Source of the DNA: Cupriavidus sp. U2
GTDB lineage: Bacteria > Pseudomonadota > Gammaproteobacteria > Burkholderiales > Burkholderiaceae
Assembly: GCF_009663685.2 (NCBI RefSeq)
Contig: NZ_RCOG02000011.1
Coordinates: 39,019 to 103,018, forward strand
Length of the DNA stretch: 64,000 nucleotides
Direction: 5' to 3'
Positions 9,051 through 16,984 of this stretch are shown here, piece by piece. The notes beneath the pieces were generated by a model. The model was not told where the DNA came from, did not search any database, and saw nothing but the letters and a program-made list of their open reading frames with translations. Position numbers and translations under genes: made by a program. The stretch's first letter is position 1. Every line of letters starts with the position of its first letter.

Positions 9051-9587
9051 TCAACGCCGCATCGCTTTTTGCCGATGTTGGCAACTGCCCTCCTCGATGT
9101 GGGCGCCTGGCCCCTGTTGCGCCATCATGTCCTGCGGGTTGCGCAACGGACACGCCTTGAGCGACAGGCAGCCGCAGCCGATGCAGCCGTCGAGCTGGTC
9201 GCGCAGCATGGTCAGTGTGCGGATGCGTGCATCGAGGTCCGCGCGCCAGGCGGCGGACAGCCGGCGCCAGTCGGCCACCGTCGGCGCCTTGTTGGCGGGC
9301 AGATGTGCGAAGGCGTCGGCGATCGTCGCCAGCGGCAGGCCCATGCGCTGGGCCACGCGGATGACGGCCAGCCGGCGCAGGATGCCGCGCGGATAGCGGC
9401 GCTGGTTGCCGGCGCTGCGCGTACTGGCGATCAATCCCTTCGACTCGTAGAAATGCAGCGCCGATACCGCGATGCCGCTGCGCTCGGCCACTTCGCCGAC
9501 GGTGAGCGGATCGCGTGCGCGCAACCGACGTTCCGTACGAAGGGGAGCCGCGTCGGAGACAAGGTCGGGGGCGACGGTCTTTGGCAT
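9051..9587 (-). CDS. soxR: SoxR redox-sensing MerR-family activator
   Basis: 178 residues. An N-terminal MerR winged helix ([26 protein letters not shown]) is followed by a dimerisation helix and the [2Fe-2S] cluster site [17 protein letters not shown]. Cys135, Cys138, Cys140 and Cys146 give the CX2CXCX5C spacing diagnostic of SoxR. Oxidation of the cluster by redox-cycling compounds turns SoxR into an activator that realigns promoters with long spacers. No soxS is seen. The divergent gene carries exactly such a promoter at 9655-9685, so SoxR probably controls it directly, as in most non-enteric bacteria. Confidence 0.95.
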   Translation of the reverse strand: MPKTVAPDLVSDAAPLRTERRLRARDPLTVGEVAERSGIAVSALHFYESKGLIASTRSAGNQRRYPRGILRRLAVIRVAQRMGLPLATIADAFAHLPANKAPTVADWRRLSAAWRADLDARIRTLTMLRDQLDGCIGCGCLSLKACPLRNPQDMMAQQGPGAHIEEGSCQHRQKAMRR

Positions 9588-9654
9588 GGTGATCCCTATT
9601 TTTTTGAGGAATATTCGAAAGCCCTTGCAGGGCGAGATGGTATCGCAACGGCGC

Positions 9655-9685
9655 TTGACCTCAAGTGCGCTTGAGGTTCGATACT
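9655..9685 (+). promoter_or_regulatory. SoxR-controlled promoter (sox box within a 19-bp spacer)
   Basis: A -35 TTGACC (9655-9660) and a -10 GATACT (9680-9685) are separated by 19 bp, the over-long spacer typical of MerR-family targets. Between them, arms ACCTCAAG and CTTGAGGT form an 8-bp inverted repeat with a 4-bp centre (9658-9677), matching the enterobacterial sox box. It reads toward the RidA-family gene. Confidence 0.9.
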
Positions 9686-9712
9686 GGCGCGACTCTGACT
9701 CAGGACCCTGCC

Positions 9713-10141
9713 ATGCTGCTTGAATCGCCCCGCGCGCCGTACCTGCAATTCGTCAATCCGCCAGACCTCTACGATCCCCGCCTGAACGGCTATTCCCATG
9801 TGGCGATCGCCAACCGCCCCGCCCGGATCATCTTCGCGGCCGGCCAGGGCGGCGAGGACATGTGTGGCGGGTTGCGCGCCGATTTCTCCGTGCAGGTCAA
9901 TCAGGCCCTGGCCAACCTGCGCGTGGCCCTGCAGGCGGGCGGTGCCGATATCCCCGACGTAGCCAAGATCACCGTGCTGATCGTCGACCATTCAATGGAG
10001 CGGCTGGCCATCTTCAGCCGCGCCTGGCAGGCGCTGCTGGGCGACTGGCCCGCGCCCGCCTGCACGTTGATTCCTGTGCCGAGGCTGGCGCTGGACGGCA
10101 TGCTGTTCGAAATCGAGGCGGTGGCCGTGCTGCCGGAATGA
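9713..10141 (+). CDS. RidA/YjgF-family protein under SoxR control
   Basis: 142 residues from ATG at 9713. The sequence [47 protein letters not shown] and [28 protein letters not shown] follows the YjgF/YER057c/UK114 fold, including the late E of the EIEAVA strand. RidA enzymes hydrolyse reactive enamines and imines; some relatives act on other small metabolites. The longer ORF from 9665 would start inside the SoxR promoter, so it was not used. Being the only gene behind the sox box, it is predicted to be induced by redox-cycling drugs. The substrate is unknown. Confidence 0.85.
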   Translation: MLLESPRAPYLQFVNPPDLYDPRLNGYSHVAIANRPARIIFAAGQGGEDMCGGLRADFSVQVNQALANLRVALQAGGADIPDVAKITVLIVDHSMERLAIFSRAWQALLGDWPAPACTLIPVPRLALDGMLFEIEAVAVLPE

Positions 10142-10270
10142 GCCGCGCGACGGCGGTCAGCGGTTGTCATACCGTCGTGTGACCGACCGGCATGCCCCTT
10201 GCAATGCCACGGGTAACCCCGGCCCATGGCCGGGCCGGATTCATTACTGCCCGGTCGGCATTGCAAAATC

Positions 10271-11005
10271 ATGGAAATTCCACATCCGCTGACGATAATT
10301 TCCCCTCACCTTGACGATGCCGTCTTCAGTTGCGGCAGCCTGCTCGCTGCCAGCCGCCAGGCGCTGGTGATTACGGTGTTTGCAGGCCTGCCCCGGCCGG
10401 ATCTGGCGGCGCCGGCCCGTGACAGTGCGGCCGGTTTTGCATCGGCCCGGCACGCCATGGAAGCCCGGCGCCATGAAGACGCCCGCGCCTTGTCCGCGCT
10501 GGGGGCAGACCCGGTCTGGCTCGACTTTCTGGAACAGCAATACGGCCAACGCTACGACGCCGTCAGTATCGCGCTGCGGCTCGGCCGCCTGCTGGCATTG
10601 CAACCGGGCGGCACGGTGGTGGCGCCGATGGGGCTACGGCATGCCGATCATATGCTGGTCAACGCCGCATGCATGCTGGTGCGCGAAGCAGCCTTTGTCG
10701 ACTTGCCGGAGACCGTCCCGCATGCCGAGAACGAGCCGCATGTGCCTGCATTCCGATGGATGTTCTACGAAGAAGCCATTTACCGCCGCATGCCGGGCGC
10801 CGTGCAAAGCCGGATGGCCGGCTGGTGGCAGGAGGGCCTGCTCGCCTCTCCCGTCCACATGCCGATCAGTGTCTTCACGGCGCAGAAGGCGCGGGCCGTG
10901 CAGGCCTACGCCAGCCAGCTGGCCTTGTTCTCACCCGCCGAACTGGCCGATGTCTGCGCGCCGGAACGCTACTGGTCTCTGGATGCGGCCGACGTGCACC
11001 CGTAA
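10271..11005 (+). CDS. PIG-L family N-acetyl-sugar deacetylase-like protein
   Basis: 244 residues. The N-terminal IISPHLDDAVFSCGSLLA carries the PHxDD zinc motif (His13, Asp15, Asp16), and APMGLRHADHMLVNAA supplies the second His pair of the PIG-L/LmbE family. These enzymes remove acetyl groups from N-acetylglucosamine conjugates such as mycothiol or bacillithiol precursors, or lipid-linked sugars. The substrate is not evident here. I chose ATG 10271 because homology begins there; an in-frame ATG at 10226 has no better ribosome site. No operon partner is seen. Confidence 0.8.
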   Translation: MEIPHPLTIISPHLDDAVFSCGSLLAASRQALVITVFAGLPRPDLAAPARDSAAGFASARHAMEARRHEDARALSALGADPVWLDFLEQQYGQRYDAVSIALRLGRLLALQPGGTVVAPMGLRHADHMLVNAACMLVREAAFVDLPETVPHAENEPHVPAFRWMFYEEAIYRRMPGAVQSRMAGWWQEGLLASPVHMPISVFTAQKARAVQAYASQLALFSPAELADVCAPERYWSLDAADVHP

Positions 11006-11033
11006 TGCGCGCCGGTCCGCTTGCCGCATATCG

Positions 11034-11330
11034 CTAGGGACGCTTGGCCGGCGCCGTCTTTGGCGCGGAAGCGGGATAGTCATAGGTCTGCGCCGAGGAC
11101 GCCCCCTGATTGAGGGCTGGCCCACTACCGGGCTTGCGATGCCCCTCCTTGGTCAATCCCCACTCTCGTGCCCCGGGCGCCACATCGGACGCGGCGGTGC
11201 CGGGTGCGCGGTTGTCGACCTTCGGCGTCTGGGAGGGGTTCTGGGCCCACGCCACGCCGCCCAGTGACAGGCAGGCGGCCACGCACAAGGCGCGGCGGGC
11301 ACGGGTCGGAATCAGGGGTATATGTCGCAT
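11034..11330 (-). CDS. Small exported hypothetical protein
   Basis: 98 residues with an Arg-rich n-region and signal peptide ending near AWAQ (residue 30). The mature part is short, rich in Pro, Ala and Gly, with no domain I recognise. ATG 11330 has AGGAG at good spacing, so the in-frame ATG at 11348 was not used. It is last of three minus-strand genes (BON protein, charged protein, this one) that each carry their own ribosome site. Confidence 0.65.
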   Translation of the reverse strand: MRHIPLIPTRARRALCVAACLSLGGVAWAQNPSQTPKVDNRAPGTAASDVAPGAREWGLTKEGHRKPGSGPALNQGASSAQTYDYPASAPKTAPAKRP

Positions 11331-11360
11331 GGTGGCGGCTCCTGTCATCCGTTGACGGGA

Positions 11361-11672
11361 CTACGAGCGGTTATCGACCGGCGGCGCATCCGGCTCGCGG
11401 CTGCCGGGGTCCAGCAGATCCTGGCTTCCGATGCCGGCCGGCTGGTCTTCCTGCCGTGTGGTGGCCCGCTGTCCCTCGCGCGCGCCGGGGGTTTCCTCGC
11501 TCGATGCACCACGGGTCGCCAGCGGATCGCGCTCTTCCCGCGCATCCCGGGAATCCCGGGCATCGGGCGCGCCCTCGCGGTCCCGGGTTGCGGCGTTGTT
11601 CTCCGGCGATTCGTGAGCGCGACGTCTGTCGCGATTCCGGCGGCGGCGGGTTCCTGCATAGGCGAAAGGCAT
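11361..11672 (-). CDS. Highly charged small hypothetical protein
   Basis: 103 residues, very rich in Arg, Asp, Glu and Pro, starting MPFAYAGTRRRRNRDRRR and continuing as alternating acidic and basic residues. No signal peptide or domain is visible and it is probably disordered. A strong AAGGAG six to seven bases before ATG supports translation. It lies between the BON gene and the small secreted protein on the same strand, so it may share their expression. Low complexity means that coding status is likely but not certain. Confidence 0.55.
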   Translation of the reverse strand: MPFAYAGTRRRRNRDRRRAHESPENNAATRDREGAPDARDSRDAREERDPLATRGASSEETPGAREGQRATTRQEDQPAGIGSQDLLDPGSREPDAPPVDNRS

Positions 11673-11771
11673 GGGGCATCTCCTTGTTCGAATGCTTGGT
11701 GTATGGATGCTTGCAGCTCAAGCCGCCAGCGCGCGGGGCCATCCCCACACGCTGGCGCAGTGCGTCGGCGG

Positions 11772-13355
11772 TCAGCTTCCCGACCTGCCCGACGTGGAGC
11801 CTGAAGTGGTGCCCAACGTCGAACCCGATGTGCTGCCTGATGCGCTGCCCGACGTCGTGCCGGAGCCGGATAACGACGCTGAACCGATGCCAGTGCCGAG
11901 GCTGCCCGAGCTGCCTGCCGCACTGGAGGGCGCGGTGCTGCCCTGGCTGCTGGGGCTGCTCATGCCTTGCGACATGCGCGACCCGCCGGACTGTCCTTCT
12001 CTGCCCCCGCTACCTTCCCTGCCCATGGCGGAATCGCGCGTGACACGAATCTGGTTGTGCACGTCCTTCACGCCGAACACTTCGTCGGCCATGTCCTCGA
12101 TCCGGTATTTCTGCTGCCGGTCCTGTACCGTGCCGCTCAGCGTGACCACGCCGCCGCTGACGGAGACCTCGACCTCGCGGACATCCACCCGGCTGCTCAT
12201 CGCTAGGCGTTCGCAAAGATCTTCGCGGATACGCTCGTCGGAACGCTGGTAGCCCTTCGGACCGGCGCGTTGCGCCCGCCGTGCCGCCGCAGAGCCACCG
12301 GCTCCGCCATAGCCACGGTTCAGATCGCTGCGTTCGTCGGCGCCGGTGAAATGTTCGTAGGCCCGTTCGTTCGGATCGTACCCGCCGGCGCCGGTGCTGC
12401 CGCCAAAGCCACGTCCGCCACGGTCGCGCATGGACCCCTGGCCCGACCCCTGCCGCTCGCGCTGCCAGTCGCCGCCAGCGCGCCGCTGCCAGGGCTGGAA
12501 GCCCTGGCCGGCAGACGGGTCCTGATCGCCATAGTCGGATACGCCATAGCCGCCGCGATAGTGCGTGCGCATGTCGGGTTCCGACCCGGTGGGGCCTTCC
12601 CAGCTGCTGCCCCAGGCGCCTCCGGCGTCACGGCCCGACTGGCGACCTTGCTGACGGCCTTCACGCCCTTGTTCCCATCCGCCCTGGCGCTGCGCCGATC
12701 CACCGCGTGCCGGCTGATCCCAGCGGCCGCGGCCCTGCCCCCACTCGTCGCCCTGGCTGCCCTGCTGGCTCGACCATTCGCTGCCGTGCCCGGCGCCGCC
12801 CTCCTGGTGCCAGTCGCCCCAGCGTTCTCGTTCATACCGCTGCGGGGCATTGCGCTCGCCGCCCTCCCGGCCGCCCTCCCGGCTGAACTCCCGGCCCGAC
12901 TGCGGGCCTGGCTGTTGGCCGAACTGCTGGCGCCCGCCCTGCCGGCCTTCGCCGTACTCGCCATAGCGCCCTTCGCCATAGCCTTCCTCGAAGCGCCGGT
13001 TCTGGCCTTCATAGCCGCCGTAGCCGCTTGACGAGACCGACGTCGAACCTTGCGACGACGACGTCCCGCCGCTCCAGCGGCTACCGCCGGGCTGCTGGCC
13101 GCTGCCCTGCCAGTCGCTGCCCGCGCCTTGCTGGCCCGGTTGTGACTGGCTGCGTCCCTGGCCTTGCCAGTCGCTGCCGCCCTGTTGGCGATGGGTGAGC
13201 CAGTCTCCGCCGCTGTAGGCTTCCTGCTGGCGCTGCGTGCCGCCCTGCCGGCGGCGGTCGTCGCGTTCGTCCTGATCACTGCGATCGTCACGGTCAGCGC
13301 CATAGGCGCTGTAGCGGTCGTCCGAACCACTACCCCTGTTGTTTCCCTGGTTCAT
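11772..13355 (-). CDS. BON-domain protein with very long Gly/Gln/Ser-rich region
   Basis: 527 residues. Residues 1 to about 370 are low complexity, rich in Gly, Gln, Arg, Ser and Tyr (MNQGNNRGSGSDDRYSAYG start). A single BON domain follows (SDERIREDLCERLAMSS, VDVREVEVSVSGGVVTLSGTV, MADEVFGVKDVHNQIRVT). The C-terminal 70 residues are a Ser/Gly/Thr repeat tail (SGSTSGSTLGTTSGS). BON domains usually bind phospholipid in the periplasm, but no signal peptide is seen here. The start at 13355 follows GGAGAC. The paralogue at 15980-16837 has the same layout in shorter form. The domain call is firm; the role, perhaps osmotic or envelope stress, is inference. Confidence 0.8.
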   Translation of the reverse strand: MNQGNNRGSGSDDRYSAYGADRDDRSDQDERDDRRRQGGTQRQQEAYSGGDWLTHRQQGGSDWQGQGRSQSQPGQQGAGSDWQGSGQQPGGSRWSGGTSSSQGSTSVSSSGYGGYEGQNRRFEEGYGEGRYGEYGEGRQGGRQQFGQQPGPQSGREFSREGGREGGERNAPQRYERERWGDWHQEGGAGHGSEWSSQQGSQGDEWGQGRGRWDQPARGGSAQRQGGWEQGREGRQQGRQSGRDAGGAWGSSWEGPTGSEPDMRTHYRGGYGVSDYGDQDPSAGQGFQPWQRRAGGDWQRERQGSGQGSMRDRGGRGFGGSTGAGGYDPNERAYEHFTGADERSDLNRGYGGAGGSAAARRAQRAGPKGYQRSDERIREDLCERLAMSSRVDVREVEVSVSGGVVTLSGTVQDRQQKYRIEDMADEVFGVKDVHNQIRVTRDSAMGREGSGGREGQSGGSRMSQGMSSPSSQGSTAPSSAAGSSGSLGTGIGSASLSGSGTTSGSASGSTSGSTLGTTSGSTSGRSGS

Positions 13356-13370
13356 GAGCGTCTCCGGTGG

Positions 13371-13400
13371 GGTCAATACGGCCAATACGGTCAATACGGA
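13371..13400. repeat. Short tandem repeat upstream of the BON gene
   Basis: Three near-identical units of 9-10 bases built on GGTCAATACGG lie just before the ribosome site of the minus-strand BON gene. They could mark a regulator site or be slippage-prone leader sequence. The rest of 13401-13643 shows no gene. Confidence 0.5.
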
Positions 13401-13643
13401 CCCTTCGACGCAAATTCCATACCGCTGGCACCGGCCCGCACAGTCAGCCGGCCAGCCATGGCGCGGCAGGCGCTTCCCCGACGCCGGGCGCCGGTTCGAT
13501 TTACATGGCCATATAAATCCTGCAAACGGGCTTCACATGCTGTAGTCAACGGCCTACACCCGATTCAGTGGCCTCCCCCTGAGCGCACCGCAGGCGGAGT
13601 CGTATCGTGAAGTCACCGCCACCAATTTTTCGGGAGACGATCG

Positions 13644-14000
13644 ATGAAACGCCTGCTCACGACCACTGCCCTGGCCATCAGCGCCATGCTCTGCATGCCG
13701 GCCATGGCCCAGCCCAAGAATGACCCGCCACTGTCGCCCAACGCAACGAACCCCAGCGCCCCGCCGGCACCCGAAGGCCCGACGACCCAACGCGGCAGTT
13801 CGGGCAGCGGCGCGATGATGAGCGGCGACTCGACCATGCAGCACGACAAGACCGCGCAAACCAAGTCGGCCCACAAGACCAAGAAGAACACGGGCCAGCA
13901 CGCCAAGAAGCCGCGCGAACAGGACGCTTCGCCGGTAGCCACGCCGACAGCACCTTCCGGCCCCAAGGGCGACTCGCCCGATCCGGTCCAGAAGCCTTAA
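13644..14000 (+). CDS. Small exported Pro/Lys-rich protein
   Basis: 118 residues with a clean signal peptide (MKRLLTTTALAISAMLCMPAMAQ). The mature part is rich in Pro, Ser, Lys and Thr (HKTKKNTGQHAKKP) and has no known domain. GGGAGA precedes the ATG. It is divergent from the BON gene and followed by a strong terminator at 14062-14110, so it is a single-gene unit. Function unknown. Confidence 0.7.
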   Translation: MKRLLTTTALAISAMLCMPAMAQPKNDPPLSPNATNPSAPPAPEGPTTQRGSSGSGAMMSGDSTMQHDKTAQTKSAHKTKKNTGQHAKKPREQDASPVATPTAPSGPKGDSPDPVQKP

Positions 14001-14061
14001 CGGCAAGGTCAAGCCAGCGGGCCTGTCTTTCCACGGGCCTCCCCCGTAGACCCGCTTGCGG

Positions 14062-14110
14062 CGCGTCGCACGTTGTTCCCCAAACCGGAGCAATGTGCGG
14101 CGCGTTTTTT
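14062..14110 (+). terminator. Rho-independent terminator
   Basis: A 14-bp stem (14062-14075 with 14091-14104, two G-U pairs as RNA) is followed by six Ts at 14105-14110. It ends the transcript of the small exported protein. Confidence 0.85.
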
Positions 14111-14260
14111 GCGTGTGTTTCGCAGGTTCGATCGGATAACCACGCGCCCGTATCGAATTCGGTGAATTCCGATCTGTAAAAGATTAACCACACCGGCCAT
14201 GCAATTCGGCCGTCCGCCAGCGCGCTTCACCTACAGTTAAAGCATCAACCGGAGACGTAC

Positions 14261-14740
14261 ATGGATGCACTGAACACCACGCTGGCGCGGCTTAGTCGTC
14301 ACGCCATGCAGTGTGCAGAGGCGTTGTCCGCCGTGGCGGCCGCGGCATCGGACCCGCAGATTCGGGCCGTATTTGCCCATCGTGCCAATATGCAACGCTG
14401 TGCGTCGGCCGAACTCGGCGCGCGTGCCGCGGCGGCCGGCGATGGCAAGGACGGGAGTGCCGAAGCCCGCGCGCGCGATCCGCAGCATGTCGCGCCGCCC
14501 GCAGAATCGGGCGAATTGCCCCTGCTCCGGCATGCCGCCCAGCAGGCTGGCCGTGCCGCGGCAGCCTATGGCGAACTGCTGCGAGAGCCGCTTCCCGATC
14601 CGGAATTGCGCCTGCTGCTGGCGCATTACTATCGCGGTGCCACGGAACTGCAGCGGCTGCTGGAACAACGGGCGATGGAGTTCGCCCCGGCGCGCTCTCC
14701 GGGCGGGGGCGCGCGCCGCATGGTCCGGCCGGTGCCGTAG
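14261..14740 (+). CDS. Hypothetical helical protein
   Basis: 159 residues, Ala-rich and mostly helical by composition, with no signal peptide or membrane span. N-terminal MDALNTTLARLSRHAMQCAEAL and later LLREPLPDPELRLLLAHYYRG suggest a helical bundle of the kind seen in small stress-related bundle proteins, but I cannot place it in a named family. CGGAGA precedes the ATG. It converges with the minus-strand gene at 14801-15340. Confidence 0.6.
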   Translation: MDALNTTLARLSRHAMQCAEALSAVAAAASDPQIRAVFAHRANMQRCASAELGARAAAAGDGKDGSAEARARDPQHVAPPAESGELPLLRHAAQQAGRAAAAYGELLREPLPDPELRLLLAHYYRGATELQRLLEQRAMEFAPARSPGGGARRMVRPVP

Positions 14741-14800
14741 CAGCCGGTCCGTTGGATGCCGGTGCGGTGACCGCCAGGGGCGTTCCCGGCCCATCCCGGT

Positions 14801-15340
14801 TCAGGTGGAGCGCGGTGGCCCCTTGATGGCCGCCTGGCGGTGCGCGGTCAGTTCCTGCTGCGGCTGATAGGGCCGGATCACCAGCGCCACATAGTCCTCG
14901 TCGTCGGGATTCACCACCAGATAGACCAGTCCGGACATCACCAGGGCCACTTCCCCGAGATGCCCCGCGATGCGGGCCGCCACGAAGTACTGCAGCAGAT
15001 TGGGCTCCACGGTCGCGTCGATGGCCCGGGCGGCCGTGCAGATCGTCATCATGCACTGCTCGGCGGCCCGGCACACCACCACCACTTCGTCGATGGCATA
15101 CCCGGTATGCGCGGCGCGCACCATGACCGATACGCCTTCGCTGGTGTTGGCGCGGTGCCACCCCGGTTTGGCCCGGAAATCGGGCAGCGTCAGCTTGGCG
15201 CCCGCGTCGTGGGCTACCAGGTTGAACTGTTGGGCAAAGTCGTGCGGGCTGATGGCAAGCAGCTGTTTCTCGACGGGCGTCGAAGACACGGCCACGGAGG
15301 ACGCCACGCTAAGCGTAGCCAGGACGCCGGTCAGGTTCAT
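14801..15340 (-). CDS. Exported hypothetical protein
   Basis: 179 residues. MNLTGVLATLSVASSVAVSS is a likely signal peptide, followed by a mixed alpha/beta domain with two Cys close together (VVCRAAEQCMMTIC). The ATG at 15340 is preceded by GGGAGAT; the longer ORF from 15415 adds a non-signal-like segment. No family is recognised. Its neighbours are other small envelope or stress genes, which suggests an envelope location only. Confidence 0.6.
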   Translation of the reverse strand: MNLTGVLATLSVASSVAVSSTPVEKQLLAISPHDFAQQFNLVAHDAGAKLTLPDFRAKPGWHRANTSEGVSVMVRAAHTGYAIDEVVVVCRAAEQCMMTICTAARAIDATVEPNLLQYFVAARIAGHLGEVALVMSGLVYLVVNPDDEDYVALVIRPYQPQQELTAHRQAAIKGPPRST

Positions 15341-15564
15341 CGTTATCTCCCTCGCACGATGCTTGCCTTGTTTCAGCAATTGCCGTTCCAGCCTCTTCAC
15401 AGGCAGTGCGGCCAACTGGTTCTGCGGCGGTCCCCTGACTCAATATAGGCGCAGGGCCCGCCGCACGCGAATCCATTACCGCCGCAGGCTGCAGCGCCCA
15501 CATTGGCATGCAACTTGCCGCAGGTCCTGCATACCCGACCTGCAATACGACGACAGGAGTGACG

Positions 15565-15876
15565 ATGAGCAAGACCACCCGACACGGCCGAGCGGACGCC
15601 GACAGCAAGAGCCGCAACCTGGAGGCCGCAGACCCGGAAGGCATCCCCAGCACGCTTGACCCCCGCCTGGACAGCGAAGCGACCGAAGACATCGAAAGGG
15701 AGCTCGGAGACGTATCGCGCGAGCGGCATGAGCCGGACGACGACGAGCTGCCCGAGGACGAAATTTTCGACGAAGTACGACGCGCCGCGGAGGAACTGCC
15801 GGCCGACACGCCGGTGGATCGCGCCGACCAGACCGACAAGCGGATGGAGAATCCGCCCAGCGGCAGCGACCTGTAG
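15565..15876 (+). CDS. Small acidic hypothetical protein
   Basis: 103 residues from ATG 15565, which follows AGGAGTGA. The protein is strongly acidic (HEPDDDELPEDEIFDEVRRAAEELP) and probably disordered at both ends, with no signal peptide or membrane span. The longer ORF from 15508 has no ribosome site. It converges with the second BON gene, whose terminator lies just after it. Function unknown. Confidence 0.6.
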   Translation: MSKTTRHGRADADSKSRNLEAADPEGIPSTLDPRLDSEATEDIERELGDVSRERHEPDDDELPEDEIFDEVRRAAEELPADTPVDRADQTDKRMENPPSGSDL

Positions 15877-15902
15877 CACGCACGCCCACCGCCGCGCCAT
15901 GC

Positions 15903-15927
15903 AAAAAGCCCCGGCAGTGCCGGGGCT
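15903..15927 (-). terminator. Rho-independent terminator of the second BON gene
   Basis: Stem AGCCCCGGC/GCCGGGGCT (15907-15927), with a run of five As on the plus strand, which is a U-run on the minus-strand transcript. Confidence 0.85.
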
Positions 15928-15979
15928 CGCAGGCGGGTGGTCCGGATAAGCGCCGCGAATGTTCTGAATCTGTCGAGGA

Positions 15980-16837
15980 CTATTCCGATGCCAGCGCGCC
16001 ATACGGGCGCACATGGATCTGGTTGACCACATCCGACACGCCATACGTATCGTCGACCAGATCTTCGATCTCATACTTCATGCGCCGGTTGTCCACGGTG
16101 CCGGTCAGGGTGACCACACTGCCCGCCACCGCCACCGTCACGTCGCTCACGTCCAGCGTGGGCGCGTGCGTCAGGCGCTCGCAGACTTCTTCGCGGATGC
16201 GCTCGTCGGAGCGTGTGTAGTTCTTGGGGCCGGCCGGGCGGCGGCCATAGACCTCGGGGCCCCGTCCACGCACCGCCTGGCCCATGCGCGGACGCTGCCG
16301 GAAATTGCGGCCCGATTCGACGCCGTAGTCCTCGTAGCCCGAGCCCCGCTCGCTGTCGCGGCCACGTTCGTAGCCGCCTTCATAGCCGCTGCGCGTGCCG
16401 CGCCACCGCTCGTCGCGGCCCGGCATCTGCGCGTTCGACGTCCGGGTACCGGCGTCGTAACCGTCCTCATAGCCGCTGCTGTAGGCGCTGACGTAGCCTG
16501 GGCTATGGGGCGAACTTTCGTCGCGCGACTCATCGTACGTGGGCCGGCCGGGATAGTAGACGGTGGCGCCGCGTGAACGCCATCCGCCGCTCAGTTGTGC
16601 CGTGCGGCCCTGGCGCCAGGCGTCGCGGTTGCGCGGATCTTCGTCCCGCGGGCGGGCGTCGCGATCCTCATAGGCGTCATACGGATTGCGTTCGCCGGCG
16701 TTGCCATAGCGGCCTGCCGACAGATCGCGGCGTCGCCAGTGGCGATCGTCGCCAGGCACGTTGCCATAGCCCTCTTCATAGCCTCCGTACTGCTGATCGG
16801 GCCTGCGGCGACGGCCGTAGTCGTCTGATCGGTTCAT
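15980..16837 (-). CDS. BON-domain protein with Arg/Tyr/Gly-rich N-terminal region
   Basis: 285 residues. The first 200 or so are low complexity, rich in Arg, Asp, Tyr and Gly (MNRSDDYGRRRRPDQQYGGY start). A C-terminal BON domain follows (SDERIREEVCERLTHAP, LDVSDVTVAVAGSVVTLTGTV, LVDDTYGVSDVVNQIHV). It is a paralogue of the 527-residue BON protein 3 kb away; the shared SDERIRE..CERL segment shows common origin. GGAGG lies seven bases before ATG 16837, while the ATG two codons upstream is too close to it. No signal peptide is seen. The C-terminus stops soon after the BON domain, unlike the Ser-rich tail of its relative. Confidence 0.8.
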   Translation of the reverse strand: MNRSDDYGRRRRPDQQYGGYEEGYGNVPGDDRHWRRRDLSAGRYGNAGERNPYDAYEDRDARPRDEDPRNRDAWRQGRTAQLSGGWRSRGATVYYPGRPTYDESRDESSPHSPGYVSAYSSGYEDGYDAGTRTSNAQMPGRDERWRGTRSGYEGGYERGRDSERGSGYEDYGVESGRNFRQRPRMGQAVRGRGPEVYGRRPAGPKNYTRSDERIREEVCERLTHAPTLDVSDVTVAVAGSVVTLTGTVDNRRMKYEIEDLVDDTYGVSDVVNQIHVRPYGALASE

Positions 16838-16920
16838 TGCCATGCCTCCGTGAAGCTGGGGCGACGAACGCCCCCGATGATGGAGACCGGCAAGTTTCGT
16901 ACCGGAGCGGAGCACCATGA

Positions 16921-16948
16921 AAAATGGCGCCGGAAGCACCGGCGCCAT
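16921..16948 (-). terminator. Rho-independent terminator of the DHA2 exporter gene
   Basis: A perfect 9-bp stem TGGCGCCGG/CCGGCGCCA (16926-16948) with a U-run on the minus-strand transcript (As at 16921-16925). Confidence 0.88.
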
Positions 16949-16984
16949 GCAGTTTCTACAAGGCCTGCGCGCAGGTCTTGCTGC

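Noticed and set aside
9665..9712. Upstream extension of the RidA-like gene
   Set aside because: The extended start would lie within the sox promoter, upstream of any transcript start, and the extra residues have no family match.
11671..12252. A 193-codon plus-strand frame with a possible signal peptide
   Set aside because: It is antisense to the Ser/Gly tail and BON domain of the minus-strand gene, which has a recognisable domain and a good ribosome site.
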